64,000 bases of DNA from assembly GCF_932526225.1 (NCBI RefSeq), contig NC_064038.1:2850001-2914000 (forward strand), in the 5' to 3' direction. The notes under the pieces were generated by a model, which did no database searches, was not told where the DNA came from, and saw nothing but the letters and a program-made list of their open reading frames with translations. Made by a program: the position numbers and the translations under genes. Below are positions 27,037 to 42,019 of this stretch, in pieces. The first letter of the stretch is position 1, and the number at the start of each line of letters is the position of its first letter. The DNA comes from Nematostella vectensis (taxonomy: Eukaryota > Cnidaria > Anthozoa > Actiniaria > Edwardsiidae).

Positions 27037-30033
27037 GTTCCTAAAAAAAACCTTTTTCTTTCTTCGCTTGTTTGATGTCCTGTACACGATAAAAGACAAT
27101 GCGCCCGTGCGTTACGATGCCACGCGCCGACATAGCGAGCCCCCAAGGGACTCACGACGCCCAAATAGACCTGTATTTTTTTTCACCCTCTATCTCAGCG
27201 AGCTGTGCGTGGCGTAACCGTATTACAGGCCTGGGATCCTGGTTATTGTCCTCCCCATTAATGCGCGGGTTGGAATACCTTGCAAGAGTGTTGTACAGCA
27301 TATTCGCCAGAAATATCGGTGCTTGGGGCCTTCGGGTTCTTTACAGCCTTCCGTAAAAGCCTTGTGCTGCCATACCGATTGGGTAAACCGTATGTATGGT
27401 TTCCGTTTTGTTTTTCAGGTCGGGTTCGATCCCATGCCAATAGCATTTTTTTCTTTTTTTTTTTTTCTATTATTTTTTTTTTCGTAGAGCTTAACCCCTC
27501 TCACTCCTGCGTAGTTTTCGGAAAAATAAGAAGAAAAAAAACAAGAAAAAAAAACAAAAAAAAAAACAGACCATCCAAACAACCGGCTGACTTTGGGGGG
27601 AGGAGTGTTGACTGGCCCTCCCCCTCGTGAATTTTTCTCCGGATCTCCGGATCAATTCCGTAATGGCATCCATCGGAGTATGGAAATGGACCTGGAGGAT
27701 ACAAGCCTGGTATACATCATACATCTAGCAAAATGAGCTTGCTAGATTTACTGATGTCAACATTAGAAGGGGGAGGGACACTCTTTTCATACAGTACAAT
27801 ATTGCAGTTGTTACCTATTATTGAATAAGTGGGTAACATGTCTTTGTTTATCAAACAAGGTCTATTTCTGAGACAAGCAAATTCAAGGGAGAGCTGTTGA
27901 AATAACAGGGGAATGTTGAAGGAAAAACAATTATCTGATTAAAAAACTACTGTAGATTCCTTTGCACGAAGATAATAACAAACATAATTTGGATTGTTAT
28001 TTAGGAGGAACGAGACGAGTTCTACAACATACTATGAAAAGTATGTATTACTCATCTAAATTATACAAGTAAAAAATTCTATTTAAAAAAATACTGTAAG
28101 TAATTAGGTAAATCCTAAAACATGTATAACATGTACAACACACTAAAAACTCCATGGCTATTGACTGTTTTCTACTCACATGTTTTTACAGTATATACAA
28201 TTTCATTCTGGTACATCTTGTGGTCACTGTGCCATCTTCAGGGCTACACCCAAAGCACCTGTGCACCCCATCCACCTAAGGGTGTCGGCTGCACAGGTGT
28301 TCCTGATGAAGGAGGGTAAGGAGGGCAGGAAAAGGTTCTGCGACACCTTGCTTTTATGGACCCCTATGATTCCGAGTTGAGTGTGGCCCCTGTAGATGTT
28401 GACAGGTCAACCTCACAGCCACATGAAAGAAATGCCTAATATCTTATGCTTTACAGTGAGTGTTTTGCAGTCAAGTTGGTTTCTGTTAGTGGGTAAAAAT
28501 TATTATAAATAATTGTAATCATGACTATGGTCACACTGTACATATAGAACTGTAAATGAATAGAAAAAAAGTATATATTTCCAGTCAAACTACAGAATTG
28601 CATGATAACCTTGAAAGTATTGAATAAAAGACTGCAAAACCAACATCTTTTGTACTAGTTGCTTAGTTGGTTGAATTGACCACGGGCAATTTTAAGCTGA
28701 ATTCCTCCTTCCCCCACTCCCCCACCCCAGAAAAAAATAATAAAAGAAATCTAAAACTAAAACAAAACCAACAGAGACCCCCTCCAGCTATTTTCTCTTA
28801 TTTTTTTTTACAGCTATTTAAAGGGGCAGTGCCATGGTAAGTGCTTTCAATAGCTCTCTGAACCTGACACAATGAAATTTAGTAAACTCTAATACTGACT
28901 TATGAGCTTTTGGTACATGTGGGGGACTTAAATTCAAAGAAAATGACCACAAACTGTCAATAAACATAGTTTCTATAAAATATTGCTTTCAATAAAATAT
29001 TGCATATTATTTTAACAAGGTATTGACAGCTTTTAAAAAGGTCAACTATTTGTAGGCGATTAAAAGCCTACAATAAACACTGACATGCGCAGTACCATGA
29101 CGCTGTCCCTTTAAGTCTTTCATTGCCATAACGCCCTGAGACGCCTGTAAAATATAGGCCCAACTCCAAAACGTCAAAAATGCAAACTAAACATCACCAG
29201 ACCCGGATACTCATAGATTCATCCAAGGCATAGACGACCTGCAAAAGCGCATCTAAGCAATGTAATAGAATTGACTCTTTTGTCAAAACATCAACCTTAA
29301 TTGCTGACCAATTCGTAATAAAATGCTTAAACTTAGAAACATTTCTTACCAAAAAAGACACAAAATTCCGAACTACAAATAGAGACAAGCAAACACAGAT
29401 CAAGTCACCAATAGATACCTTTATTGCGCTCCGTCAGGTCCCATTTTACAGCAATCAGTCACAATAATCAATGCTGGAACCTCCATTAGAAGCGAGTCAC
29501 CATTGTTAGCCTATTTTGCATGCCTGCACTGCATCATGGGAGTCTTGGAAACACCTTGACAGACAGGCGGGCAATCTCCTCCAACAGAATCATAACAGTT
29601 TTTTTATAAGTCTCTTTGCCCCGAAGCCAAACAAAACATTTCCAGGTCCAAGAAACCCAGAATAAGCCTGAAAACAATTTTCAGTCAACGGTAGCTTAGC
29701 TTAACTGGTAGTGTTGGACTTGAAATAGGGGGGCAGGTTTCTGTTTTCAGTCTGTTTTTCTTACAATGTTGCTCAAAAGTAACCAGGAGTGAAAGGGTTG
29801 AAGTGAAATACAGCTATACTTAGTCAGGGTAGACAGTATTGCGGATTTTTTCGATATTCTATGCGATTTTACAAACCTCTCCCCCTTACGTCTTTCATTG
29901 CATTTTTTATTTTTTTAATGAATATTTAGGCCGGTGAATAGCTTAATAAGCTCTACAAAGAAAAATAGAATCGCCAAATCGCACTTTTTTTATTTCTATT
30001 TATTTTTGCTTTTTGCATGATATTAAAAAAACG
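27037..30033. repeat. Macrosatellite copy 10
   Basis: Full unit. It shares AATTTGGATTGTT near 27985 and AGAAATCTAAAAC near 28744 with copy 12, two units away. Confidence 0.95.
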
Positions 30034-33020
30034 GTTCCTAAAAAAAACGTTTTTCTTTCTTCGCTTGTTTGATGTCCTGTACACGGTAAAAGACAATGCG
30101 CCCGTGCGTTACGATGCCACGCGCCGACATAGCGAGCCCCCAAGGGACTCAAGACGCCCAAATAGACCTGTATTTTTTTCACCCTCTATCTCAGCGAGCT
30201 GTGCGTGGCGTAACCGTATTACAGGCCTGGGATCCTGGTTATTGTCCTCCCCATTAATGCGCGGGTTGGAATACCTTGCAAGAGTGTTGTACAGCATATT
30301 CGCCGGAAATATCGGTGCTTGGGGCCTTCGGGTTCTTTACAGCCTTCCGTAAAAGCCTTGTGCTGCCATACCGATTGGGTAATCCGTATGTATGGTTTCC
30401 GTTTTGTTTTTCAGGTCGGGTTCGATCCCATGCCAATGGCATTTTTTTCTTTTTTTTTTTTCTATTAATTTTTTTTTTTCGTAGAGCTTAACCCCTCTCA
30501 CTCCTGCGTAGTTTTCGGAAAAATAAGAAGAAAAAAAAAAACAAGAAAAAAAAAAACAAAAAAACAGACCATCCAAACAACCGTCTGACTTTGGGGGGAG
30601 GAGTGTTGACTGGCCCTCCCCCTCGTGAATTTTTCTCCGGATCTCCGGATCAATTCCGTAATGGCATCCATCGGAGTATGGAAATGGACCTGGAGGATAC
30701 AAGCCTGGTATACATCATACATCTAGCAAAATGAGCTTGCTAGATTTACTGATGTCAACATTAGAAGGGGGAGGGACACTCTTTTCATACAGTACAATAT
30801 TGCAGTTGTTACCTATTATTGAATAAGTGGGTAACATGTCTTTCTTTATCAAACAAGGTCTATTTCTGAGACAAGCAAATTCAAGGGAGAGCTGTTGAAA
30901 TAACAGGGGAATGTTGAAGGAAAAACAATTATCTGATTAAAAAACTACTGTAGATTCCTTTGCACGAAGATAATAACAAACATAATTTTGATTGTTATTT
31001 AGGAGGAACGAGACGAGTTCTACAACATACTATGAAAAGTATGTATTACTCATCTAAATTATACAAGTAAAAAATTCTATTTAAAAAAATACTGTAAGTA
31101 ATTAGGTAAATCCTAAAACATGTATAACATGTACAACACACTAAAAACTCCATGGCTATTGACTGTTTTCTACTCACATGTTTTTACAGTATATACAATT
31201 TCATTCTGGTACATCTTGTGGTCACTGTGCCATCTTCAGGGCTACACCCAAAGCACCTGTGCACCCCATCCACCTAAGGGTGTCGGCTGCACAGGTGTTC
31301 CTGATGAAGGAAGGTAAGGAGGGCAGGAAAAGGTTCTGCGACACCTTGCTTTTATGGACCCCTATGATTCCGAGTTGAGTGTGGCCCCTGTAGATGTTGA
31401 CAGGTCAACCTCACAGCCACATGAAAGAAATGCCTAATATCTTATGCTTTACAGTGAGTGTTTTGCAGTCAAGTTGGTTTCTGTTAGTGGGTAAAAATTA
31501 TTATAAATAATTGTAATCATGACTATGGTCACACTGTACATATAGAACTGTAAATGAATAGAAACAAAAACTACAGAATTGCATGATAACCTTGAAAGTA
31601 TTGAATAAAAGACTGCAAAACCAACATCTTTTGTACTAGTTGCTTAGTTGGTTGAATTGACCACGGGCAATTTTAAGCTGAATTCCTCCTTCCCCCACTC
31701 CCCCACCCCAGAAAAAAAATAATAAAAGAAAACTAAAACTAAAACAAAACCAACAGAGACCCCCTCCAGCTATTTTCTCTTATTGTTTTTTTTACAGCTA
31801 TTTAAAAGGGCAGTGCCATGGTAAGTGCTTTCAATAGCTCTCTGAACCTGACACAATGAAATTTAGTAAACTCTAATACTGACTTATGAGCTTTTGGTAC
31901 ATGTGGGGGACTTAAATTCAAAGAAAATGACCACAAACTGTCAATAAACATAGTTTCTATAAAATATTGCTTTCAATAAAATATTGCATATTATTTTAAC
32001 AAGGTATTGACAGCTTTTAAAAAGGTCAACTATTTGTAGGCGATTAAAAGCCTACAATAAACACTGACATGCGCAGTACCATGACGCTGTCCCTTTAAGT
32101 CTTTCATTGCCATAACGCCCTGAGACGCCTGTAAAATATAGGCCCAACTCCAAAACGTCAAAAATGCAAACTAAACATCACCAGACCCGGATACTCATAG
32201 ATTCATCCAAGGCATAGACGACCTGCAAAAGCGCATCTAAGCAATGTAATAGAATTGACTCTTTTGTCAAAATATCAACCTTAATTGCTGACCAATTCGT
32301 AATAAAATGCTTAAACTTAGAAACATTTCTTACCAAAAAAGACACAAAATTCCGAACTACAAATAGAGACAAGCAAACACAGATCAAGTCACCAATACAT
32401 ACCTTTATTGCGCTCCGTCAGGTCCCATTTTACAGCAATCAGTCACAATAATCAATGCTAGAACCTCCATTAGAAGCGAGTCACCATTGTTAGCCTATTT
32501 TGCATGCCTGCACTGCATCATGGGAGTCTTGGAAACACCTTGACAGACAGGCGGGCAATCTCCTCCAACAGAATCATAACAGTTTTTTTATAAGTCTCTT
32601 TGCCCCGAAGCCAAACAAAACATTTCCAGGTCCAAGAAACCCAGAATAAGCCTGAAAATAATTTTCAGTCAACGGTAGCTTAGCTTAACTGGTAGTGTTG
32701 GACTTGAAATAGGGGGGGAGGTTTCTGTTTTAAGTCTGTTTTTCTTACAATGTTGCTCAAAAGTAACCAGGAGTGAAAGGGTTGAAGTGAAATACAGCTA
32801 TACTTAGTCAGGGTAGACAGTATTGCGGATTTTTTCGATATTCTATGCGATTTTACAAACCTCTCCCCCTTACGTCTTTCATTGCATTTTTTATTTTTTT
32901 TTTAATGAATATTTAGGCCGGTGAATAGCTTAATAAGCTCTACAAAGAAAAATAGAATCGCCAAATCGCACTTTTTTTATTTCTATTTATTTTTGCTTTT
33001 TGCATTATATTAAAAAAACG
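30034..33020. repeat. Macrosatellite copy 11, shortest full unit
   Basis: Full unit of 2987 bases. A 17-base loss near 31562-31571 gives TAGAAACAAAAACTACAG. It shares GTCTTTCTTTATC near 30838 with copy 12. Confidence 0.95.
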
Positions 33021-36019
33021 GTTCCTAAAAAAAAACGTTTTTCTTTCTTCGCTTGTTTGATGTCCTGTACACGATAAAAGACAATGCGCCCGTGCGTTAC
33101 GATGCCACGCGCCGACATAGCGAGCCCCCAAGGGACTCAAGACGCCCAAATAGACCTGTATTTTTTTTTTCACCCTCTATCTCAGCGAGCTGTGCGTGGC
33201 GTAACCGTATTACAGGCCTGGGATCCTGGTTATTGTCCTCCCCATTAATGCGCGGGTTGGAATACCTTGCAAGAGTGTTGTACAGCATATTCGCCGGAAA
33301 TATCGGTGCTTGGGGCCTTCGGGTTCTTTACAGCCTTCCGTAAAAGCCTTGTGCTGCCATACCGATTGGGTAATCCGTATGTATGGTTTCCGTTTTGTTT
33401 TTCAGGTCGGGTTCGATCCCATGCCAATGGCATTTTTTTCTTTTTTTTTTCTATTAATTTTTTTTTTCGTAGAGCTTAACCCCTCTCACTCCTGCGTAGT
33501 TTTCGGAAAAATAAGAAGAAAAAAAAAACAAGAAAAAAAAAACAAAAAAAAAGACCATCCAAACAACCGTCTGACTTTGGGGGGAGGAGTGTTGACTGGC
33601 CCTCCCCCTCGTGAATTTTTCTCCGGATCTCCGGATCAATTCCGTAATGGCATCCATCCGAGTATGGAAATGGACCTGGAGGATACAAGCCTGGTATACA
33701 TCATACATCTAGCAAAATGAGCTTGCTAGATTTACTGATGTCAACATTAGAAGGGGGAGGGACACTCTTTTCATACAGTACAATATTGCAGTTGTTACCT
33801 ATTATTGAATAAGTGGGTAACATGTCTTTCTTTATCAAACAAGGTCTATTTCTGAGACAAGCAAATTCAAGGGAGAGCTGTTGAAATAACAGGGGAATGT
33901 TGAAGGAAAAACAATTATCTGATTAAAAAACTACTGTAGATTCCTTTGCACGAAGATAATAACAAACATAATTTGGATTGTTATTTAGGAGGAACGAGAC
34001 GAGTTCTACAACATACTATGAAAAGTATGTATTACTCATCTAAATTATACAAGTAAAAAATTCTATTTAAAAAAATACTGTAAGTAATTAGGTAAATCCT
34101 AAAACATGTATAACATGTACAACACACTAAAAACTCCATGGCTATTGACTGTTTTCTACTCACATGTTTTTACAGTATATACAATTTCATTCTGGTACAT
34201 CTTGTGGTCACTGTGCCATCTTCAGGGCTACACCCAAAGCACCTGTGCACCCCATCCACCTAAGGGTGTCGGCTGCACAGGTGTTCCTGATGAAGGAGGG
34301 TAAGGAGGGCAGGAAAAGGTTCTGCGACACCTTGCTTTTATGGACCCCTATGATTCCGAGTTGAGTGTGGCCCCTGTAGATGTTGACAGGTCAACCTCAC
34401 AGCCACATGAAAGAAATGCCTAATATCTTATGCTTTACAGTGAGTGTTTTGCAGTCAAGTTGGTTTCTGTTAGTGGGTAAAAATTATTATAAATAATTGT
34501 AATCATGACTATGGTCACACTGTACATATAGAACTGTAAATGAATAGAAAAAAAGTATATATTTCCAGTCAAACTACAGAATTGCATGATAACCTTGAAA
34601 GTATTGAATAAAAGACTGCAAAACCAACATCTTTTGTACTAGTTGCTTAGTTGGTTGAATTGACCACGGGCAATTTTAAGCTGAATTCCTCCTTCCCCCA
34701 CTCCCCCACCCCAGAAAAAAAATAATAAAAGAAATCTAAAACTAAAACAAAACCAACAGAGACCCCCTCCAGCTATTTTCTCTTATTTTTTTTTACAGCT
34801 ATTTAAAGGGGCAGTGCCATGGTAAGTGCTTTCAATAGCTCTCTGAACCTGACACAATGAAATTTAGTAAACTCTAATACTGACTTATGAGCTTTTGGTA
34901 CATGTGGGGGACTTAAATTCAAAGAAAATGACCACAAACTGTCAATAAACATAGTTTCTATAAAATATTGCTTTCAATAAAATATTGCATATTATTTTAA
35001 CAAGGTATTGACAGCTTTTAAAAAGGTCAACTATTTGTAGGCGATTAAAAGCCTACAATAAACACTGACATGCGCAGTACCATGACGCTGTCCCTTTAAG
35101 TCTTTCATTGCCATAACGCCCTGAGACGCCTGTAAAATATAGGCCCAACTCCAAAACGTCAAAAATGCAAACTAAACATCACCAGACCCGGTTACTCATA
35201 GATTCATCCAAGGCAGAGACGACCTGCAAAAGCGCATCTAAGCAATGTAATAGAATTGACTCTTTTGTCAAAATATCAACCTTAATTGCTGACCAATTCG
35301 TAATAAAATGCTTAAACTTAGAAACATTTCTTACCAAAAAAGACACAAAATTCCGAACTACAAATAGAGACAAGCAAACACAGATCAAGTCACCAATAGA
35401 TACCTTTATTGCGCTCCGTCAGGTCCCATTTTACAGCAATCAGTCACAATAATCAATGCTAGAACCTCCATTAGAAGCGAGTCACCATTGTTAGCCTATT
35501 TTGCATGCCTGCACTGCGTCATGGGAGTCTTGGAAACACCTTGACAGACAGGCGGGCAATCTCCTCCAACAGAATCATAACAGTTTTTTTATAAGTCTCT
35601 TTGCCCCGAAGCCAAACAAAACATTTCCAGGTCCAAGAAACCCAGAATAAGCCTGAAAACAATTTTCAGTCAACGGTAGCTTAGCTTAACTGGTAGTGTT
35701 GGACTTGAAATAGCGGGGGAGGTTTCTGTTTTCAGTCTGTTTTTCTTACAATGTTGCTCAAAAGTAACCAGGAGTGAAAGGGTTGAAGTGAAATACAGCT
35801 ATACTTAGTCAGGGTAGACAGTATTGCGGATTTTTTCGATATTCTATGCGATTTTACAAACCTCTCCCCCTTACGTCTTTCATTGCATTTTTTTATTTTT
35901 TTAATGAATATTTAGGCCGGTGAATAGCTTAATAAGCTCTACAAAGAAAAATAGAATCGCCAAATCGCACTTTTTTTATTTCTATTTATTTTTGCTTTTT
36001 GCATGATATTAAAAAAACG
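33021..36019. repeat. Macrosatellite copy 12
   Basis: Full unit that combines variants shared with copy 11 in its first third (GTCTTTCTTTATC near 33826) and with copy 10 further on (AATTTGGATTGTT near 33969, AGAAATCTAAAAC near 34730). A mosaic of this kind is expected from unequal exchange or conversion. Confidence 0.95.
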
Positions 36020-39000
36020 GTTCCTAAAAAAACGTTTTTCTTTCTTCGCTTGTTTGATGTCCTGTACACGATAAAAGACAATGCGCCCGTGCGTTACGAT
36101 GCCACGCGCCGACATAGCGAGCCCCCAAGGGACTCAAGACGCCCAAATAGACCTGTATTTTTTTTTCACCCTCTATCTCAGCGAGCTGTGCGTGGCGTAA
36201 CCGTATTACAGGCCTGGGATCCTGGTTATTGTCCTCCCCATTAATGCGCGGGTTGGAATACCTTGCAAGAGTGTTGTACAGCATATTCGCCGGAAATATC
36301 GGTGCTTGGGGCCTTCGGGTTCTTTACAGCCTTCCGTAAAAGCCTTGTGCTGCCATACCGATTGGGTAATCCGTATGTATGGTTTCCGTTTTGTTTTTCA
36401 GGTCGGGTTCGATCCCATGCCAATGGCATTTTTTTCTTTTTTTTTCTATTAATTTTTTTTTTCGTAGAGCTTAACCCCTCTCACTCCTGCGTAGTTTTCG
36501 GAAAAATAAGAAGAAGAAAAAAAACAAGAAAAAAAAAAAAAAAAAAAAACAGACCATCCAAACAACCGTCTGACTTTGGGGGGAGGAGTGTTGACTGGCC
36601 CTCCCCCTCGTGAATTTTTCTCCGGATCTCCGGATCAATTCCGTAATGGCATCCATCGGAGTATGGAAATGGACCTGGAGGATACAAGCCTGGTATACAT
36701 CATACATCTAGCAAAATGAGCTTGCTAGATTTACTGATGTCAACATTAGAAGGGGGAGGGACACTCTTTTCATACAGTACAATATTGCAGTTGTTACCTA
36801 TTATTGAATAAGTGGGTAACATGTCTTTGTTTATCAAACAAGGTCTATTTCTGAGACAAGCAAATTCAAGGGAGAGCTGTTGAAATAACAGGGGAATGTT
36901 GAAGGAAAAACAATTATCTGATTAAAAAGCTACTGTAGATTCCTTTGCACGAAGATAATAACAAACATAATTTTGATTGTTATTTAGGAGGAACGAGACG
37001 AGTTCTACAACATACTATGAAAAGTATGTATTACTCATCTAAATTATACAAGTAAAAAATTCTATTTAAAAAAATACTGTAAGTAATTAGGTAAATCCTA
37101 AAACATGTATAGCATGTACAACACACTAAAAACTCCATGGCTATTGACTGTTTTCTACTCACATGTTTTTACAGTATATACAATTTCATTCTGGTACATC
37201 TTGTGGTCACTGTGCCATCTTCAGGGCTACACCCAAAGCACCTGTGCACCCCATCCACCTAAGGGTGTCGGTTGCACAGGTGTTCCTGATGAAGGAGGGT
37301 AAGGAGGGCAGGAAAAGGTTCTGCGACACCTTGCTTTTATGGACCCCTCCTATGATTCCGAGTTGAGTGTGGCCCCTGTAGATGTTGACAGGTCAACCTC
37401 ACAGCCACATGAAAGAAATGCCTAATATCTTATGCTTTACAGTGAGTGTTTTGCAGTCAAGTTGGTTTCTGTTAGTGGGTAAAAATTATTATAAATAATT
37501 GTAATCATGACTATGGTCACACTGTACATATAGAACTGTAAATGAATAGAAAAAAAGTATATATTTCCAGTCAAACTACAGAATTGCATGATAACCTTGA
37601 AAGTATTGAATAAAAAACTGCAAAACCAACATCTTTTGTACTAGTTGCTTAGTTGGTTGAATTGACCATGGGCAATTTTAAGCTGAATTCCTCCTTCCCC
37701 CACTCCCCCACCCCAGAAAAAAAATAATGAAAGAACACTTAAACTAAAACAAAACCAACAGAGACCCCCTCCAGCTATTTTCTCTTTTTTTTTTACAGCT
37801 ATTTAAAGGGGCAGTGCCATGGTAAGTGCTTTCAATAGCTCTCTGAACCTGACACAATGAAATTTAGTAAACTCTAATACTGACTTATGAGCTTTTGGTA
37901 CATGTGGGGGACTTAAATTCAAAGAAAATGACCACAAACTGTCAATAAACATAGTTTCTATAAAATATTGCTTTCAATAAAATATTGCATATTATTTTAA
38001 CAAGGTATTGACAGCTTTTAAAAAGTTCAACTATTTGTAGGCGATTAAAAGCCTACAATAAACACTGACATGCGCAGTACCATGACGCTGTCCCTTTAAG
38101 TCTTTCATTGCCATAACGCCCTGAGACGCCTGTAAAATATAGGCCCAACTCCAAAACGTCAAAAATGCAAACTAAACATCACCAGACCCGGATACTCATA
38201 GATTCATCCAAGGCATAGACGACTTGCAAAAGCGCATCTAAGCAATGTAATAGATTTGACTCTTTTGTCAAAATATCAACCTTAATTGCTGACCAATTCG
38301 TAATAAAATGCTTAAACTTAGAAACATTTCTTACCAAAAAAGACACAAAATTCCGAACTACAAATAGAGACAAGCAAACACAGATCAAGTCACCAATAGA
38401 TACCTTTATTGCGCTCCGTCAGGTCCCATTTTACAGCAATCAGTCACAATAATCAATGCTAGAACCTCCATTAGAAGCGAGTCACCATTGTTAGCCTATT
38501 TTGCATGCCTGCACTGCATCATGGGAGTCTTGGAAACACCTTGACAGACAGGCGGGCAATCTCCTCCAACAGAATCATAACAGTTTTTTTTTATAAGTCT
38601 CATTGCCCCGAAGCCAAACAAAACATTTCCAGGTCCAAGGAACCCAGAATAAGCCTGAAAACAATTTTCAGTCAACGGTAGCTTAGCTTAACTGGTAGTG
38701 TTGGACTTGAAATAGGGGGGGAGGTTTCTGTTTTCAGTCTGTTTTTCTTACAATGTTGCTCAAAAGTAACCAGGAGTGAAAGGGTTGAAGTGAAATACAG
38801 CTATACTTAGTCAGGGTAGACAGTATTGCGGATTTTTTCGATATTCTATGCGATTTTACAAACCTCTCCCCCTTACGTCTTTCATTGCATTTTTTATTTT
38901 TTTAATGAATATTTAGGCCGGTGAATAGCTTAATAAGCTCTACAAAGAAAAATAGAATCGCCAAATCGCACTTTTTTAATTTCTATTTATTTTTGCTTTT

Positions 39001-39020
39001 TGCATGATATTAAAAAAACG
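36020..39020. repeat. Macrosatellite copy 13
   Basis: Full unit with a 3-base insertion in ACCCCTCCTATG near 37345. It shares GACTTGCAAAAG near 38221, TAGATTTGAC near 38251 and AATAATGAAAG near 37725 with copy 15. Confidence 0.95.
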
Positions 39021-42019
39021 GTTCCTAAAAAAAAACGTTTTTCTTTCTTCGCTTGTTTGATGTCCTGTACACGATAAAAGACAATGCGCCCGTGCGTTAC
39101 GATGCCACGCGCCGACATAGCGAGCCCCCAAGGGACTCAAGACGCCCAAATAGACCTGTATTTTTTTTCACCCTCTATCTCAGCGAGCTGTGCGTGGCGT
39201 AACCGTATTACAGGCCTGGGATCCTGGTTATTGTCCTCCCCGTTAATGCGCGGGTCGGAATACCTTGCAAGAGTGTTGTACAGCATATTCGCCGGAAATA
39301 TCGGTGCTTGGGGCCTTCGGGTTCTTTACAGCCTTCCGTAAAAGCCTTGTGCTGCCATACCGATTGGGTAATCCGTATGTATGGTTTCCGTTTTGTTTTT
39401 CAGGTCGGGTTCGATCCCATGCCAATGGCATTTTTTTCTTTTTTTTTTTTTTCTATTAATTTTTTTTTCGTAGAGCTTAACCCCTCTCACTCCTGCGTAG
39501 TTTTCGGAAAAAAAAGAAGAAAAAAATAAAAAAAAAAATAAAAAAACAGACCATCCAAACAACCGTCTGACTTTGGGGGGAGGAGTGTTGACTGGCCCTC
39601 CCCCTCGTGAATTTTTCTCCGGATCTCCGGATCAATCCCGTAATGGCATCCATCGGAGTATGGAAATGGACCTGGAGGATACAAGCCTGGTATACATCAT
39701 ACATCTAGCAAAATGAGCTTGCTAGATTTACTGATGTCAACATTAGAAGGGGGAGGGACACTCTTTTCATACAGTGAAATATTGCAGTTGTTACCTATTA
39801 TTGAATAAGTGGGTAACATGTCTTTGTTTATCAAACAAGGTCTATTTCTGAGACAAGCAAATTCAAGGGAGAGCTGTTGAAATAACAGGGGAATGTTGAA
39901 GGAAAAACAATTATCTGATTAAAAAACTACTGTAGATTCCTTTGCACGAAGATAATAACAAACATAATTTTGATTGTTATTTAGGAGGAACGAGACGAGT
40001 TCTACAACATACTATGAAAAGTATGTATTACTCATCTAAATTATACAAGTAAAAAATTCTATTTAAAAAAATACTGTAAGTAATTAGGTAAATCCTAAAA
40101 CATGTATAGCATGTACAACACACTAAAAACTCCATGGCTATTGACTGTTTTCTACTCACATGTTTTTACAGTATATACAATTTCATTCTGGTACATCTTG
40201 TGGTCACTGTGCCATCTTCAGGGCCACACCCAAAGCACCTGTGCACCCCATCCACCTAAGGGTGTCGGCTGCACAGGTGTTCCTGATGAAGGAGGGTAAG
40301 GAGGGCAGGAAAAGGTTCTGCGACACCTTGCTTTTATGGACCCCTATGATTCCGAGTTGAGTGTGGCCCCTGTAGATGTTGACAGGTCAACCTCACAGCC
40401 ACATAAAAGAAATGCCTAATATCTTATGCTTTGCAGTGAGTGTTTTGCAGTCAAGTTGGTTTCTGTTAGTGGGTAAAAATTATTATAAATAATTGTAATC
40501 ATGACTATGGTCACACTGTACATATAGAACTGTAAATGAATAGAAAAAAAGTATATATTTCCAGTCAAACTACAGAATTGCATGATAACCTTGAAAGTAT
40601 TGAATAAAACACTGCAAAACCAACATCTTTTGTACTAGTTGCTTAGTTGGTTGAATTGACCACGGGCAATTTTAAGCTGAATTCCTCCTTCCCCCACTCC
40701 CCCACCCCAGAAAAAAAATAATAAAAGAAAACTAAAACTAAAACAAAACCAACAAAGACCCCCTCCAGCTATTTTCTCTTATTTTTTTTACAGCTATTTA
40801 AAGGGGCAGTGCCATGGTAAGTGCTTTCAATAGCTCTCTGAACCTGACACAATGAAATTTAGTAAACTCTAATACTGACTTATGAGCTTTTGGTACATGT
40901 GGGGGACTTAAATTCAAAGAAAATGACCACAAACTGTCAATAAACATAGTTTCTATAAAATATTGCTTTCAATAAAATATTGCATATTATTTTAACAAGG
41001 TATTGACAGCTTTTAAAAAGTTCAACTATTTGTAGGCGATTAAAAGCCTACAATAAACACTGACATGCGCAGTACCATGACGCTGTCCCTTTAAAGTCTT
41101 TCATTGCCATAACGCCCTGAGACGCCTGTAAAATATAGGCCCAACTCCAAAACGTCAAAAATGCAAACTAAACATCACCAGACCCGGATACTCATAGATT
41201 CATCCAAGGCATAGACGACCTGCAAAAGCGCATCTAAGCAATGTAATAGAATTGACTCTTTTGTCAAAATATCAACCTTAATTGCTGACCAATTCGTAAT
41301 AAAATGCTTAAACTTAGAAACATTTCTTACCAAAAAAGACACAAAATTCCGAACTACAAATAGAGACAAGCAAACACAGATCAAGTCACCAATAGATACC
41401 TTTATTGCGCTCCGTCAGGTCCCATTTTACAGCAATCAGTCACAATAATCAATGCTAGAACCTCTATTAGAAGCGAGTCACCATTGTTAGCCTATTTTGC
41501 ATGCCTGCACTGCATCATGGGAGTCTTGGAAACACCTTGACAGACAGGCGGGCAATCTCCTCCAACAGAATCATAACAGTTTTTTTTTATAAGTCTCATT
41601 GCCCCGAAGCCAAACAAAACATTTCCAGGTCCAAGGAACCCAGAATAAGCCTGAAAACAATTTTCAGTCAACGGTAGCTTAGCTTAACTGGTAGTGTTGG
41701 ACTTCAAATAGGGGGGGGAGGTTTCTGTTTTCAGTCTGTTTTTCTTACAATGTTGCTCAAAAGTAACCAGGAGTGAAAGGGTTGAAGTGAAATACAGCTA
41801 TACTTAGTCAGGGTAGACAGTATTGCGGATTTTTTCGATATTCTATGCGATTTTACAAACCTCTCCCCCTTACGTCTTTCATTGCATTTTTTTATTTTTT
41901 TAATGAATATTTAGGCCGGTGAATAGCTTAATAAGCTCTACAAAGAAAAATAGAATCGCCAAATCGCACTTTTTTTTATTTCTATTTATTTTTGCTTTTT
42001 GCATGATATTAAAAAAACG
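39021..42019. repeat. Macrosatellite copy 14
   Basis: Full unit and the first copy with GCGGGTCGGAAT (near 39249) and GGGCCACACC (near 40222). These variants then dominate the right side of the array. Confidence 0.95.
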